Below, in pieces: positions 46,032 to 57,008 of a stretch of 64,000 nt of DNA. Source of the stretch: Viscum album (Eukaryota; Streptophyta; Magnoliopsida; Santalales; Viscaceae); the NCBI GenBank assembly GCA_963277665.1, contig OY728157.1, positions 364,140,067-364,204,066 of the forward strand, read 5' to 3'. Numbering within the stretch: position 1 is the stretch's first letter; the number at the start of each line of letters is the position of its first letter. The translations under genes were made by a program, and so were the position numbers. The notes beneath the pieces were generated by a model. That model was not told where the DNA came from and did not search any database. It saw only the letters and a list, made by a program, of their open reading frames with translations.

Positions 46032-47130
46032 TCAAATCTCTATCGGACGCTCCTCATAGGCCGATTCATCATCAACATCAATATCTCCCAAATTCATGAC
46101 ATGTGAGTCATCATAAAGATAATGACAGAGCTGTGATACATGGAAAATATCATGTATCCAGATCATCTGCGGGGGAAGTTCTATCTGATATGCCACAACT
46201 CCAACATGAGCCAAAACCTCAAAAGGACCAACAAACCGGGGAGAAAGCTTACTCCCGTGACTGAACCTTCGCTAGCCATAACATGGAGTCACCTTCAGAA
46301 ACACATGATCCCCAACATCAAACTATAAGGGTATCCTCCTTTGATCAGAATATGATTTTTGATGATCATGTGCTGTCTTTATCCTCTCACGAATCACCTA
46401 AACCATCTCTGTTGTATTCTGCACTAGTTTTGGTCCGGGAATTACTGACTCTTTGAACCCAGTCCAACACAACGAAGAATAGAAAGTTTGGCCATAAAAG
46501 TCTTCAAACGGTGCCATACCTATGGTGGAGTGAAAAATATTTTTGTAAGAGAACTCTACCAAGGGTAAGTGCCTCATCCATGAACCTCCAAAATCCAAAA
46601 CACTAGAGCGTAACATGTCTTCAAGAGTCTGGATAGTCCGCTCTATCTGACTGTCTGTTTGTGGATGAAAAGTAGTGATAAGGCATAGATGAGAACCAAA
46701 ATCAAACTGGAGACCTCTCCACACCCTAGAGGTAAAATGAGGATCTCGATCGGAAATGATCATCCTCGGGACTCCATGGAGTCTCACCACCTCCTCCAGA
46801 TACTACCTTGACAAAACTTCCACTAATATTGACTCCTTGATTTATATAAAGTGGTATTATTTTGTTAAATGGTCCACTACCACCCAAATATCATAATGTC
46901 CTCCCAAAACTCGAGGTAAACTAGTAATAAAGTCCATTGTTATGTCCTCACACTTCCACTGAGGAATATCTAATGGCTGGAGCAAACCACCGGGGACACA
47001 ATGCTCAACATTGAACTTATGGAAAAACCAAAATCAAGACACAAACTCTATAACTACATGCTTCAAACCAAGCCACCAAAACTGACTCTTCAAGGCTCGT
47101 TACATATTTTTCATGCCAAGATTCACCACT
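46032..47130 (-). pseudogene. Chromovirus integrase remnant
   Basis: Minus-strand pieces in order: [20 protein letters not shown], with the first core aspartate in TMDF (about 46920-46990); [32 protein letters not shown], with the second aspartate (46730-46790); FHPQTDSQIERTIQTLEDML, with the catalytic Glu (46610-46680); then WMRHLPLVEFSYKN. The C-terminal part (46032-46214) reads GVVAYQIELPPQMIWIHDIF, HVSQL and SAYEERPIEI, the GPY/F-type module. All three catalytic residues remain. Stops occur near 46800-46860 and in the linker. Confidence 0.9.
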
Positions 47131-47293
47131 AAAGGCGAACTATGAAACTATATGATAACCGTCTCATGCATGGACAAAGGAAAAATATTCTTCTATGATA
47201 AAACATTCAGTGTTTTTCATCCTAAGACCAACCATCAGGGGCCTCACCACAAACAACTCGGTCTCTCCAGACCTCCACCTCAAGATCCCCCAA

Positions 47294-47720
47294 CTAGGAC
47301 TCTTCCACCTTCTGCACTAGAGATGACTGCACCGTCATCTGAAAAAGACAACCTCTACCCCAAACATCTCCCATATCGAGATGTAATGCTGATAGTTCTT
47401 CCATAACTCTCCAGGAATCACCAGATTCACACACAGCATCACCATGTGACTTCCTGCTCAACTCATCAGCTATAAAATTCCACTTTCTAGGGGTATATGA
47501 TATTTTAAAGTTGTATTCTTGTAAGAAATCCATCCAATGATGCTGTCGGAAGTTTATTTCACATTGGTAGAAAACATACCTCAGTCTATTATGATTGGTG
47601 AAAACCACAAAGCGCTCTCCAATGAGATAATGTCTCCAAAAATTCAGAGAAAACACCACGAATGCCAACTCGATATCATGCGTGGCATAGTTAAGTTCAT
47701 GGTGACGTAACTATTGAGAC
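47294..47720 (-). pseudogene. Chromovirus RNase H remnant
   Basis: The open stretch reads FSLNFWRHYLIGERFVVFTN, then HNRLRYVFYQCEINFRQHHW, MDFLQEYNFKISYTPRKWNF and IADELSRKSHGD. Family pattern: ALKIWRHYL.GE...V.TDH..L.Y.F.Q..LN.RQRRW...L.DYD..I.Y.PGK.N.VADALSRK. The TDH aspartate is Asn here (FTNHNRL), a further G-to-A type change. Confidence 0.88.
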
Positions 47721-47879
47721 CCATAAGAAACAACTGATCTCTGCTGCATCAGAACACAACTTAACCCCAGATGCGAAGAATTAAAAAAACATCAAACTGA
47801 ACTCCCTAAACTAGAAGATAAAGAACTAGATCACTTACTAAATTCTCCTTCAGATACTAAAAAGATTCCTGACACTGAT

Positions 47880-48780
47880 CGATTCACATGAATTTTTGAT
47901 ACTTCTTGGTAAATGCTACCAGAGGAGTCGCAACCTGAGAGAAATCAACTTCGAACCTCCTTTAGTGGCCTGCAAGACCAAGGAAACTTCACACCTCTGC
48001 CACTGTCTTGGGGGCTTCCCAAGAAAGAACTGCTTCTATCTTCGATGTATCCACAGCTACTCCTTGCTGGGTCCCAACATGCCCCAAGAAATGGACTTCT
48101 CAAGCGCAAAACTCACACTTCAACAACTTTACAAACAACTGATTTCGATGGAGAACTCCCAAAATGGCATGTAGATTCTCTTCTTGCTCCTCCTCATACA
48201 TGAAGTACACAAGGATATCATTAATGAAAACCACTAAAAAATTATCTAGGAACTCACGGAACACCGCGTTCATCAATCCCATGAACACAGTTAGAGCATT
48301 CGTCACACCGAACGACATTACAAAAAACTCACAATGCCCATGAAAACAACAGAATGCAGTCTTCAGAACATCATCATCCTTTACACACATATAATTATAT
48401 CCAGACCACATGTCGATCTTTGAGAACCAAACTTCACCCTTCAGTTGATAAAACAAATAATTAATCCATGGAAGAGGATAGCTATTCTTCACTGTCACTT
48501 TGTTTATGCGATGATAATCGATATACAACCGCAAAATTCCTTCATCCTTCTTCACAAAAAAACTGGTGCACCCCACCGTGACACACTAAGCCGAACAAAA
48601 CCACACTGTAATAGACCATCAAGATGTATACGTAGCTCTCATAACTTAAAAGGGGCCATCCTATATGGATACATAGAGATTGGAGATGCTCCTAGTTGTA
48701 GCTCGATCCAAAACTCAATCTCTCATTGAGGGGGGTAATGCTACAACCTCCTCTGAAAAAACATCAGGGTACTCTTATAT
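47880..48780 (-). pseudogene. Chromovirus reverse transcriptase remnant, catalytic FIND
   Basis: The 158-residue open part (48100-48576) holds KDEGILRLYIDYHRINKVTV, KNSYPLPWINYLFYQLKGEV, WFSKIDMWSGYNYMCVKDDD, VMSFGVTNALTVFMGLMNAV and then F-I-N-D at 48217-48228, where the family has F-I-D-D, followed by ILVYF. The first catalytic aspartate is thus Asn by a G-to-A change. Past this, the QLFVKLLKCEFCA piece matches the usual LYAKFSKCEFWL. Another break lies upstream of 48580. Confidence 0.9.
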
Positions 48781-48960
48781 GACCATATGAAATTCCAACT
48801 ACTAAACCTATGAATAACTCAACATCAGATCTTCCATCATGGATGATAAGGATGGAACATGCCTCTAACCCATCCGAGGGTCTCGCTCGCCAACAGACAC
48901 CATTGTCTCTCCATCCGCATCGAAGAATACAACCTGCCTCCTAAACAAATCCATGATATC

Positions 48961-49215
48961 CTACACCGAATAAAATAAATCCATGCTGAGGATGAAATCA
49001 TGTGGTTGTATCCGTAAACATAGAAAATCTCTCCAATAGTGGTGCGACCCTATCACTAGCTCACAATCTCTACATACTTCAAACAAGTTAGCTCGACCTC
49101 CAACTAGCGTAGTCAACGCCAAGGGAACTGAAAGCCTCTCTACCTCAAGTACCAAATCATGGAAAAGGGTAGGATATATAAAGGAGTGTGTCTCTCATGA
49201 ATCAAAAAAGGCATA
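48961..49215 (-). pseudogene. Chromovirus aspartic protease remnant
   Basis: The minus strand reads FFDS, a stop, then ETHSFIYPTLF (family: ALFDSGATHSFI, the active site), then LVLEVERLSVPLALTTLVGG and CLRIQPHDFILSMDLFYSV (family: ...FDVILGMDWLS). The active-site Gly codon is a stop. The protease cut the polyprotein in the particle. Confidence 0.78.
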
Positions 49216-50363
49216 CACCAAAGTACAAAACATGGAAAGGGTACCTCGAACGACATCTGGCTCACCTGGTGCTGGAAATGCTAAAGCATGAAGCTGACCA
49301 CGACCTCCTCCATGGTCTCTCTGACCCTGATTAAGACCACCACCATGCCCGTCCTCTTCTCTATATAGATGGGGAGCATCATAGGGATTTCCTCTACCTA
49401 CCCCATCCACCCTCTGCTAATCCAAAGCTGATGCAACCTGCTGCTGCTGCCTCAGCTAGAACTGCCTCAACAGAGGAACCTGGAGTGGAACACCTTGTGC
49501 ACAATGACTGATCTGAAAGGTTGGGAACTCTCACTACTGATTACCTCGACCACAAAAAGAAAAAAAGTGTCTAATCCCATGGCATAGAACTAAGATCTGC
49601 CTATCCCAGAGAAACGGGATGCTGAGGGCTGGGACCTACCCCCGACTGAACGAAAATTCTTCTGCCCTGAAAACCAGGAAACCCATACCACGACTCTAAT
49701 TTGTGAGGAATCATGATTAATCCCCTATCATGATGATCCGATTATGGCCAATTTTTTCTCGACAAACTCTACCCTCGCTTGAACCTCCTGATATGTCTTT
49801 AACATAAATGGGGTGACCTGAAACTGGATATCTGGATGCAAAACCTCCTCGAAATGCCTCACCTTGGACTCCTTATCTGCAAATAGGTTCGAAGTATATC
49901 ATAAATGGTTCCTAAAATGGATTCCAAACTCTCACACACTAGATCTCCCCTGTTGAAGGGTAAGAAGCTCTTGGCGACTGGACACCTTCGTGGTTGAAGA
50001 AAGAAACTCAACTCTAAATTTGTCTCAGAACTCCTCCCATTAGATCACTGACTCCTCACAATCCCCATGGAACAATAACCACCACTTCCTCGCTACTCCA
50101 CACAACATCATAAAAACCAAGGACACCCAGTGAAACTTCTGAGTCTGGATCAAACTGAAGCCTATTTCAACCTACTCAAACTAGTCTTCCATGACTATAT
50201 CTGAAACAGAGCCCTCATACTTCTATAGACTCTGGCACTGAAACTCATGGATTTTCCTTCTCCATGTGTCATCATCATGAACCTCTACCCTATGGTGATC
50301 TGATTGCATAGACAACTGGAAATCTTCTATGCAAACCTGAATATGACATCTACCTAGAGCCAT
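49216..50363 (-). pseudogene. Chromovirus gag remnant
   Basis: From the ATG at 50363 the minus strand gives pieces with SDHHRVEVHDDDTWRR, a CGVARKWWLLFHGD block (family: A..WW), WEEF.DKFRVEFL (family: W..F...F...Y.P), FADKESKVRHFEEVLHPDIQ (family: K...F..GL...I) and VQARVEFVEKKL (family: A...E). This is the retrotransposon gag domain in order. A clear zinc knuckle was not seen; the R/G/P-rich tail before the protease is present (near 49195-49410). Several stops occur. Confidence 0.75.
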
Positions 50364-50734
50364 ACCTACAAAAAAACAAATAGTTAGAGCTCTTATACCT
50401 GGAACATGGAAGACACAACATTAATTAATTAATTATTTTATTTTATTAATTTTAGGTTAACCTATCCCAAGGTCTACACATTCAAACATAGGCACAAAGA
50501 ATAATGATGAATGGTACTTTCCAAGGTCTCTACCCTAAAACTATTATCACCTCATTTAATAGCCATTGTAAACTTAAAGGTCCATGCATTAGATCATAGG
50601 GGCCCCTAAACGCCTATGTCTTAGCTAGTCTCTAGTGTTTAAATCACTTTATAAACTTGACTAAAATTGTTTCCCAACCAACCCATGCAACCTCACCTGT
50701 TCCTAACACCAAACTCTATCCTATTCCTCAACGA
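50364..50734 (-). other. Leader of the chromovirus
   Basis: Non-coding sequence between the PBS and the gag start, with a TTAATTAATTAATTATTTTATT run near 50421-50442. Nothing else was seen. Confidence 0.5.
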
Positions 50735-50748
50735 GACCTCTGATACTA
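50735..50748 (-). other. Primer-binding site, initiator tRNA-Met, chromovirus
   Basis: The element strand reads TAGTATCAGAGGTC. It is the TGGTATCAGAG motif with one change, three bases inside the 5' LTR end at 50752. Confidence 0.8.
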
Positions 50749-50751
50749 CTC

Positions 50752-53700
50752 TGTCATGACCCCCTACCCCCAAGGTGTACCCCTCCTGGGCCAACGATGT
50801 GAGAAGAGAGATAGTGAACCCTGAGTCCTGCCTCTAGTAGGCCTCATGTTGGTGACTAGAACCGAGGGCATAGTAAACACACAGATGGAAGACATTACCC
50901 TCTAAGAGAACACATGTGAAAGAGAGAGATAAGACAAACAACAACAAACTCCATCTCAGACTGAAATATAAAATAAATCTGAGGTGCACATATGTAATGT
51001 CATAAAAAACTACTACAACTGAAAGGAAAAAATTCAAGTACCAAAAGAAAATAAAAACAACAGCGACCACGAAGCCCGAAGAGCTCCTACAACCCCAAGC
51101 TAGTAGTAACCAGCCTAATCTCTAACCTACTCCAAGTGACCTAAAAATTAGTTTATATATACATAGGATGAGTATAACAGTATACTCAGTAGGATCTTCC
51201 CTAGAGCTTCTCATGAAAAAGTAAAGAAAGCATGCTAAATCAGAGTGAAAAAAAGTGAAACTAACTCATCACCTAAACAAGTATACTATGTTCCCATCCT
51301 CACCATGGATACTCTCACCAAGTATTGAATACAAGATTATATAATATAATAAAGAATATCAAGGGTACTCCACTACTACTTCCCCACTGATTTTCCACTT
51401 TGCCCCAACGTCGTATGTCCTAAGCGTCTCTCTCCAAAAAGGATTTCCCGCAAATACCTGAGGGAAGCACCACAATATGCTCCTCATGAAACAAAACCAC
51501 CATGTCCAAATAAGCAAAGTAACCAGGTAGTTTTTGGGAGCCACCACAACTTGCATAACATGTATCATATATCGAGTATTAAACCTCAAGACATTATAGT
51601 CCATACACCGAGTAAGGATCCTCAAGCCATCATAGCCTATACACATTACACCTATAGAAGTCCATAGGAAACTATATCCAGAATATATGTGTGTGAATAA
51701 CCAAAATCCATTATAGCCCTCTACACACATATATGGGGAAAACTAACCACTATGCCTAGCAACACAAGTAACTACCAAGAGAAGAGAGCGGGGCCAAAGG
51801 TGGTAGTTAGCTATCCATCCTCCCACTAAAATGTTGGAAAAAACAACCCCTCAGGGATCAGAGTCCCCGAGGTTTCAGTTTCTCTAACTAATGGGGTGGA
51901 GTGGCGCATTGAAACACAAAAATTATAGAATATACTATAGTTCACAACCACACTATGGGCATAACCTAGTCTTAGACTCAACTGCAGCTAACATATCTTG
52001 GACTCCCTACTGCCACTTATAAGACTATGTATCCTATAAGAACAAAACCATTTAAAGAGATTTATTACATTATGTTATTCCATTTTTATCAGTTTCAATT
52101 TATGTTAATTAATTCTTTAAACATTAATTAACCATTAATAATTCCACATTATACTTCTTTAGCATCACACCCAAAGTCCACTATTCCTTTAAATTGTAAC
52201 TTCAACATTACATCCCAGCAAGATCCAACCCCATGGGTTATCATGATTTATTCAATCATTTATTAAAAAAATTATTACTTTTCCATATTTTTAGGAATTC
52301 TAGAAAAACATTCTAAGATACTAAACACAAGGGGGCTCAACATGGTGGGTAGTTGAACTACCCGTCAAGTCTTTGCCACCTATAGCAAGTGCGTAGACCC
52401 ATCCTCCCTTGAGAATCTAAACAAGGAAAGCACATGGCATACCCCATTAATATTCTCCCCTTTTTGGAAGGAGGGTAATAAAGACTAGCTGTCTTGAGCT
52501 ATGGGGAAAGTAAAGTAGATAAACAACCAACAAGAATCAGCAAGCATCCAAACATTCACATCCAACCCACTTCATCATCTCCAGTGTCCTCCTCAACACT
52601 CATATGCATAAAACAATGCATCTCGCCACTCTAGTCATCAACCACTGCCACAACCAATGGGAATCCCTACCCCCAGATATCACAACAACCATCCAGGATC
52701 ACATCACAACAAAAGCAGCAGGAAAACAAACATCATATCAACTAGGGTTTTGGCCCTTAAACAAGTAAGAGGGTAACTCAGAACCCTACGAGGAATTATA
52801 TTTTATCAAAAAACCAGTTCTTTAATCCATATTGTATTAAATTATTTATTATTTGTATGTTCCAATGATGAGAAACCTAAATAGTAAGCTATCACAAATA
52901 ATTAAACATGCTTACTGCATAAATTTGATTTTCACCAAAATACAACAAGAAGAACTAGATTCATATACATGCCTCTTTATCTTTGAAAATTATTTTAAAA
53001 TTAATCCCAGTTTATATTATTTAATAATTTCCATCAAGAATGAAAATCTAAAAAAGAAAGTATAGATATCACACTATCTATCAAAATAAGGGGCAATAAC
53101 ATACGATCAATATCAATTTATTTATCTAGTTCAAATATTCATTATTTGAATTCCATTATGATCCATTGGGCTAAAATATTATAACTATATAGTGTAATGT
53201 AAAATAATAGGGAAGAAATTAATATCCCCCCTAAAAAGGTTTCCAATGCTCTTTAAATAGACTAAGAAAACAGATCACGATCACCTCTCTTGGAGGACTG
53301 TATGCACTCGAGGATGCAGAGACACCACCACACCATCCAAAACCCAAGAAAAGTATATTAGAAACATGGAGATAGAATTCCATAAAATGTAAAGTAGATA
53401 CATTAGGATATTAACCCAAAAGAATGATGATATATCATACCTTATATCAAATATTGATCAATACTGCTTGGTTTCACCAAAAACAGAAGGCACACTTGCA
53501 GTAATAAGAAATTCAAGGGGAACCAATCCAAGGAGGAAAGTTTAATCGCACAAATATTATAGGAAGGAAGGAAAGGTTCAAGCATCTCGCACTAGAGAAC
53601 AAGGAGGAAGAAAAATGGAGGAAGATATCTTGCCCCTTTAGAAGATTTAACAGAGCAGCGGTTTAAGATACATTGGATTTTCCATTAAAAGTGGATATCA

Positions 53701-54503
53701 TTAAACCACAAAATTTGACCAAGTAAATGCATCCTGAGCCTTATAAAAATTAATATATGAGTTATGGGATTTTAATTGGACTTAAATACCATAAAAAAGG
53801 CCTTTAATGCGTTTTACATCAAAGAAAACGTTAAATCAGTGAAACTGAAAAAATTTGGAAATTTGGAAAAGGAAATATAAAATGGTAACTGTGAGACAAT
53901 AACTGTGAGATAGTAAGTATGAGACAGTAACTGTGAGACAATAACTGTGAGAGAGTAACTGCGAGGTAGTAACTGTGAGGCAGTAACTGTGAGACACTAA
54001 CTGTGAGACAGTAACTGTGTGATAATTACTGTGAGACAGTAACTGTGAGTAACTGTGAGACAGTAACTGTGAGACAGTAACTGTGAGACAGTAACTCTGA
54101 GACAGTAACTCTGAGACAGTAACTCCGAGACAGTAACTCCGAGAGAGTAACTGTGAGACAGTAACTGTGAGACAGTAACTGGGAGACAGTAACTGTGAGA
54201 CAGTAACTGCGAGATAGTAACTGCGAGACAGTAACTGCGAGACAGTAACTGCGAGATAGTAACTGCGAGACAGTTACTGCGAGACAGTAACTGCGAGACA
54301 GTAATTGCGAGACAGTAACTGTGAGACAGTAACTATGAGATAGTAACTCTGAGATAGTAACTCTAAGATAGTAACTGTGAGATAATAACTCTGAGATGAC
54401 AACTGTGAGATAATATCTCTGAGACAGTAACTCTGAGATAGTAACGATGAGATAATAACAATGAGATAGTAAGTGTGAGATAATAATTAGGAAATAGTAA
54501 CTC
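50752..54503 (-). repeat. Chromovirus LTR (right; 5' LTR), terminus deleted
   Basis: Starts TGTCATGACCCCC on the plus strand and aligns with 41990-45555. It ends inside or just after the minisatellite. The counterpart of 45556-45699, which includes the TGTAATATCCC start of the LTR, is absent. Confidence 0.86.
53883..54503. repeat. 14-bp minisatellite in the right chromovirus LTR, about 44 units
   Basis: The same GAGACAGTAACTGT unit as at 45117-45555, longer here and with a homogeneous inner block of GAGACAGTAACTGC units (about 54205-54320) that the left LTR lacks. The 170-residue open frame at 54026-54538 on the minus strand is produced by the repeat. Array length and unit variants have diverged between the two LTRs since insertion. 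Confidence 0.93.
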
Positions 54504-55525
54504 CGGAAATGTGCTTTTAAAGAAAATGGATATATCAATATTTGAAAATGTTTTACTTATGGGTTTGAATGGATATTTTTTTGAGTTTTATAATGTAAAT
54601 TAAATATTTTATATGTTTCTTGCATGTTATTTTCCCTGTACATTTTTATGATTGGATGATCTTGGTATAACTCTCCAATGTAATGTGTAAAGATTAAGTT
54701 CTTTAAAGAATTATGTTGGAAGTCAACCGTATTTTTTTATAATTGTAAGGGTTATTTTAAAGGTTATATAAGTATAGTAACTCAAGGAATATAAATGAAT
54801 TTTATATACTTTCTTATGATATTTAAGGGAAATAATTTTATTTCAACAGTTAATATATGTATATTTTGTTTTAAATAAATAATTATGCCCTTTTTATATA
54901 AAAAAGTTTGTTTTTAAGAAAGTGTGTTCATGGGTTCTCATGTTTTCTTAGAAAACATAATATTTATGATTTTTTCCTTTATGATTTATTATTATGTGTT
55001 TTATGAAAAAAATTGGGTAGAAATGGGGATTTCATGTGTATGTAAATGATTATTTTTGATCTCAAATTATATAATGTTAAAAAAAATTCTTTTTATGATA
55101 TCATGGTTTTAAAGTATACTAACGAGTTTTTATATTTATTTTTATGATCATTTATGGGATTTTTGAACTCATACCATGTTTTTAAATGTTTTTAATAGGG
55201 TTAAAGTATGAGTATAAAGGTTAATAAAGTCAGAGTTCCAGATTTTTTAGTTATCTAAAAAAATCATGCATGTCTTTATAAAGAACTTATTTTGTGGGAA
55301 AAATGGATACTATGTGAAAATGTTCACTTTGAAATAGTTTGTACTAATTAACTAAAACTTTAAACAAAAAAAGTTCCTTGGGTATGTAAGTGATCCAATA
55401 TTTATTTTTGATGTTGTACTTTTGAATAGATAAAATTTGGGTCACATTTATTGGTATCAAAACCAGAAATCTAAAGATTATGCTTTTAGCATTGGATTCA
55501 GAAGTGTGGATTTGAGGCTGCTATA
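54504..55525 (+). repeat. LARD-like 5' LTR, second part
   Basis: Aligns with about 60535-61568, from GGAAATGTGCTTTTAAAG (matching GAAAATGGGGTTTTAAAG) to the GCTATA end (matching GTTATA). A TTGGTATCAAAACC word at 55450 looks like a PBS but lies inside the repeated part, so it belongs to the LTR. Confidence 0.85.
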
Positions 55526-55526
55526 G

Positions 55527-55540
55527 TTGGTGTCAGAGTA
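55527..55540 (+). other. Probable PBS of the LARD-like element
   Basis: TTGGTGTCAGAGTA lies exactly where homology between the two LTRs stops. It matches the initiator tRNA-Met complement apart from one internal change and the tail. Confidence 0.65.
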
Positions 55541-56994
55541 GCGTTTAAAAAAATTTTGAGACTAAGATTATTTAATGAGAGTTTATATTCAAATTTATGG
55601 ATACCATTATGGGTTTATAAGTTAAAGGTTGATCATAAATTCAATATTTAGACACCCCTTTGATGTTCCAAGTGATGAGATTTTAAAGTGATTAAAAACA
55701 TTTTGGGAGATGTTTTATTGTTCTATGATATATATAACCCTTAGTTTTAACGCAAAGTATTATTTCAGGAAGAATGCCTTTACATTTTTTGACATGTGTT
55801 TAATGGTATTGATAACCATTAGGGTTTATATGATCTTTAATGTTGAGGAAATTGTGGGTTATTATAATTTGGAAACATATGATATAGCTTACCATGAGAT
55901 TAAAAAGTGATTTGGTGATTATGCGACTAAATTAATTTTTGAATATATTAATTATTTTTGGGATAATTATATAATATTTTAAGAATAATGGTTGAATTAT
56001 CTTTTGTAAGAATTTATGATTTTAATGTGGATTTACGGTGATTTAGGTCATTTATGGAAATGATTATCATATCTTGGAGATTATATAACTGTGGAATATA
56101 CATTTTGGTATGAGACTTTAAGAGTGGATGATGTTATTTGGGGTTAGATTTTAAATTTATATTGGAAGAATATTTAATTAAATCATTATAATAATTTGGT
56201 TTATTTCTTAGTCAGGATTTTTTTAATAATTTTAAGGGTAGTTTTTATGAAATTATTTAGTTTGAAATTTGTGTATTACTATTGAATTTTGGATATTAAT
56301 GTGTTGTTTAATCATATGTAGATTTATTTATTTTATTAACTATATAACCTTATTCTAACCATTTTGGTTTTGTTTAATGTCTAAATACGGTTGGAATATA
56401 TTGTTATCCATTTATGCATTATGTGTTCCCTTAGAAGTTGATTTCAGTGCTTCAAGCAGGGAAAATCCATCTTGAATACTCATCATTTAGAGCAAAAGAT
56501 GAGATTGTGGTAGAAATTGATTAAAGGATAAAATTATACTTATCAAGGAAGTATATTTCCTTATGTTCTTAGTCTATATGGTAAATTAATTCCTCAACTT
56601 TGGTAAAATTATATTAAAATAAAATTTTATCCAATTACCTTCATTTTTTATAAATTTATGGTCTTTTTTACATTTATTTGGTTTATGGTTTTATGGTTAT
56701 TAACTTTCTCAGGACAATTCACTTTCTTGTGATCAATGATCTCAGTCACTCTCCATTATTATTTTGACATTATGTTTTTTCTCCATGTCTATATTTTCAC
56801 TTGTGAATTATGTTATCCTATTTGGAAACCAATTATGCGTTATTCCAAATAAAATTCTTAATTACCTTTCCCTATTTTCAAGAGGAAGTTTTATTAACTG
56901 ATTTTATGATGTAGAATTTCAACAAAAGTTTTTTCAAATATCTAGACTTGGATTAAAAATATCAATTTAAAATTGATATGTCACAATTTATTAA
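55541..56994 (+). other. Non-coding interior of the LARD-like element
   Basis: About 1.45 kb without recognised gag or pol. The open frame at 55710-55910 (66 residues) resembles nothing I know. A phrase near 56437-56515 reads SVLQAGKIHLEYSSFRAKDE in one frame but breaks at once. Confidence 0.5.
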
Positions 56995-57008
56995 TAATGT
57001 GGGAGAGA
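56995..57008 (+). other. Polypurine tract of the LARD-like element
   Basis: AATGTGGGAGAGAA immediately before TGTAACACCC. It fixes the plus orientation and the start of the 3' LTR. Confidence 0.78.

Larger units (their letters stand above)
45925..50363 (-). pseudogene. Chromovirus gag-pol polyprotein, inactivated
   Basis: Starts at the ATG at 50363 (MALGRCHIQVC...), about 370 bp from the PBS, and runs through gag, protease, RT, RNase H, integrase and a C-terminal chromodomain-like tail. Stops and frame changes are frequent, but each domain is readable over 60-160 residues. One long gag-pol frame is usual in chromoviruses. The catalytic RT box is mutated. Confidence 0.85.
41990..54503 (-). 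mobile_element. Ty3/gypsy chromovirus nested in the LARD-like LTR, 5' end deleted
   Basis: The left LTR (41990-45699, the 3' LTR) and right LTR (50752-54503, the 5' LTR) flank a 5-kb interior coding on the minus strand: gag, protease, RT, RNase H, integrase, chromodomain. The PBS for initiator tRNA-Met adjoins the right LTR. The integrase and chromodomain motifs place it with plant chromoviruses, in the style of the Tekay/Del clade. The 5' LTR lacks its first 145 bp or so, and the junction with the host LTR is a deletion. The LTRs differ at about one site in seven by eye. All genes are broken. Confidence 0.88.

Noticed and set aside
47896..48203. Plus-strand open frames of 92 and 96 residues
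   Set aside because: Antisense to the chromovirus reverse transcriptase.
51359..51730. 123-residue open frame, Cys/Trp/Tyr-rich
   Set aside because: It lies inside the chromovirus 5' LTR and is not kept open at the matching place in the other LTR.
54026..54538. 170-residue repeat protein on the minus strand
   Set aside because: It arises from the 14-bp minisatellite in an LTR. The frame is open only because no stop falls in the 42-bp superunit. No start context or domain supports it.
55450..55463. TTGGTATCAAAACC as the PBS of the LARD-like element
   Set aside because: The sequence after it is still repeated in the 3' LTR, so it lies inside the LTR. The word at 55527 fits the border better.
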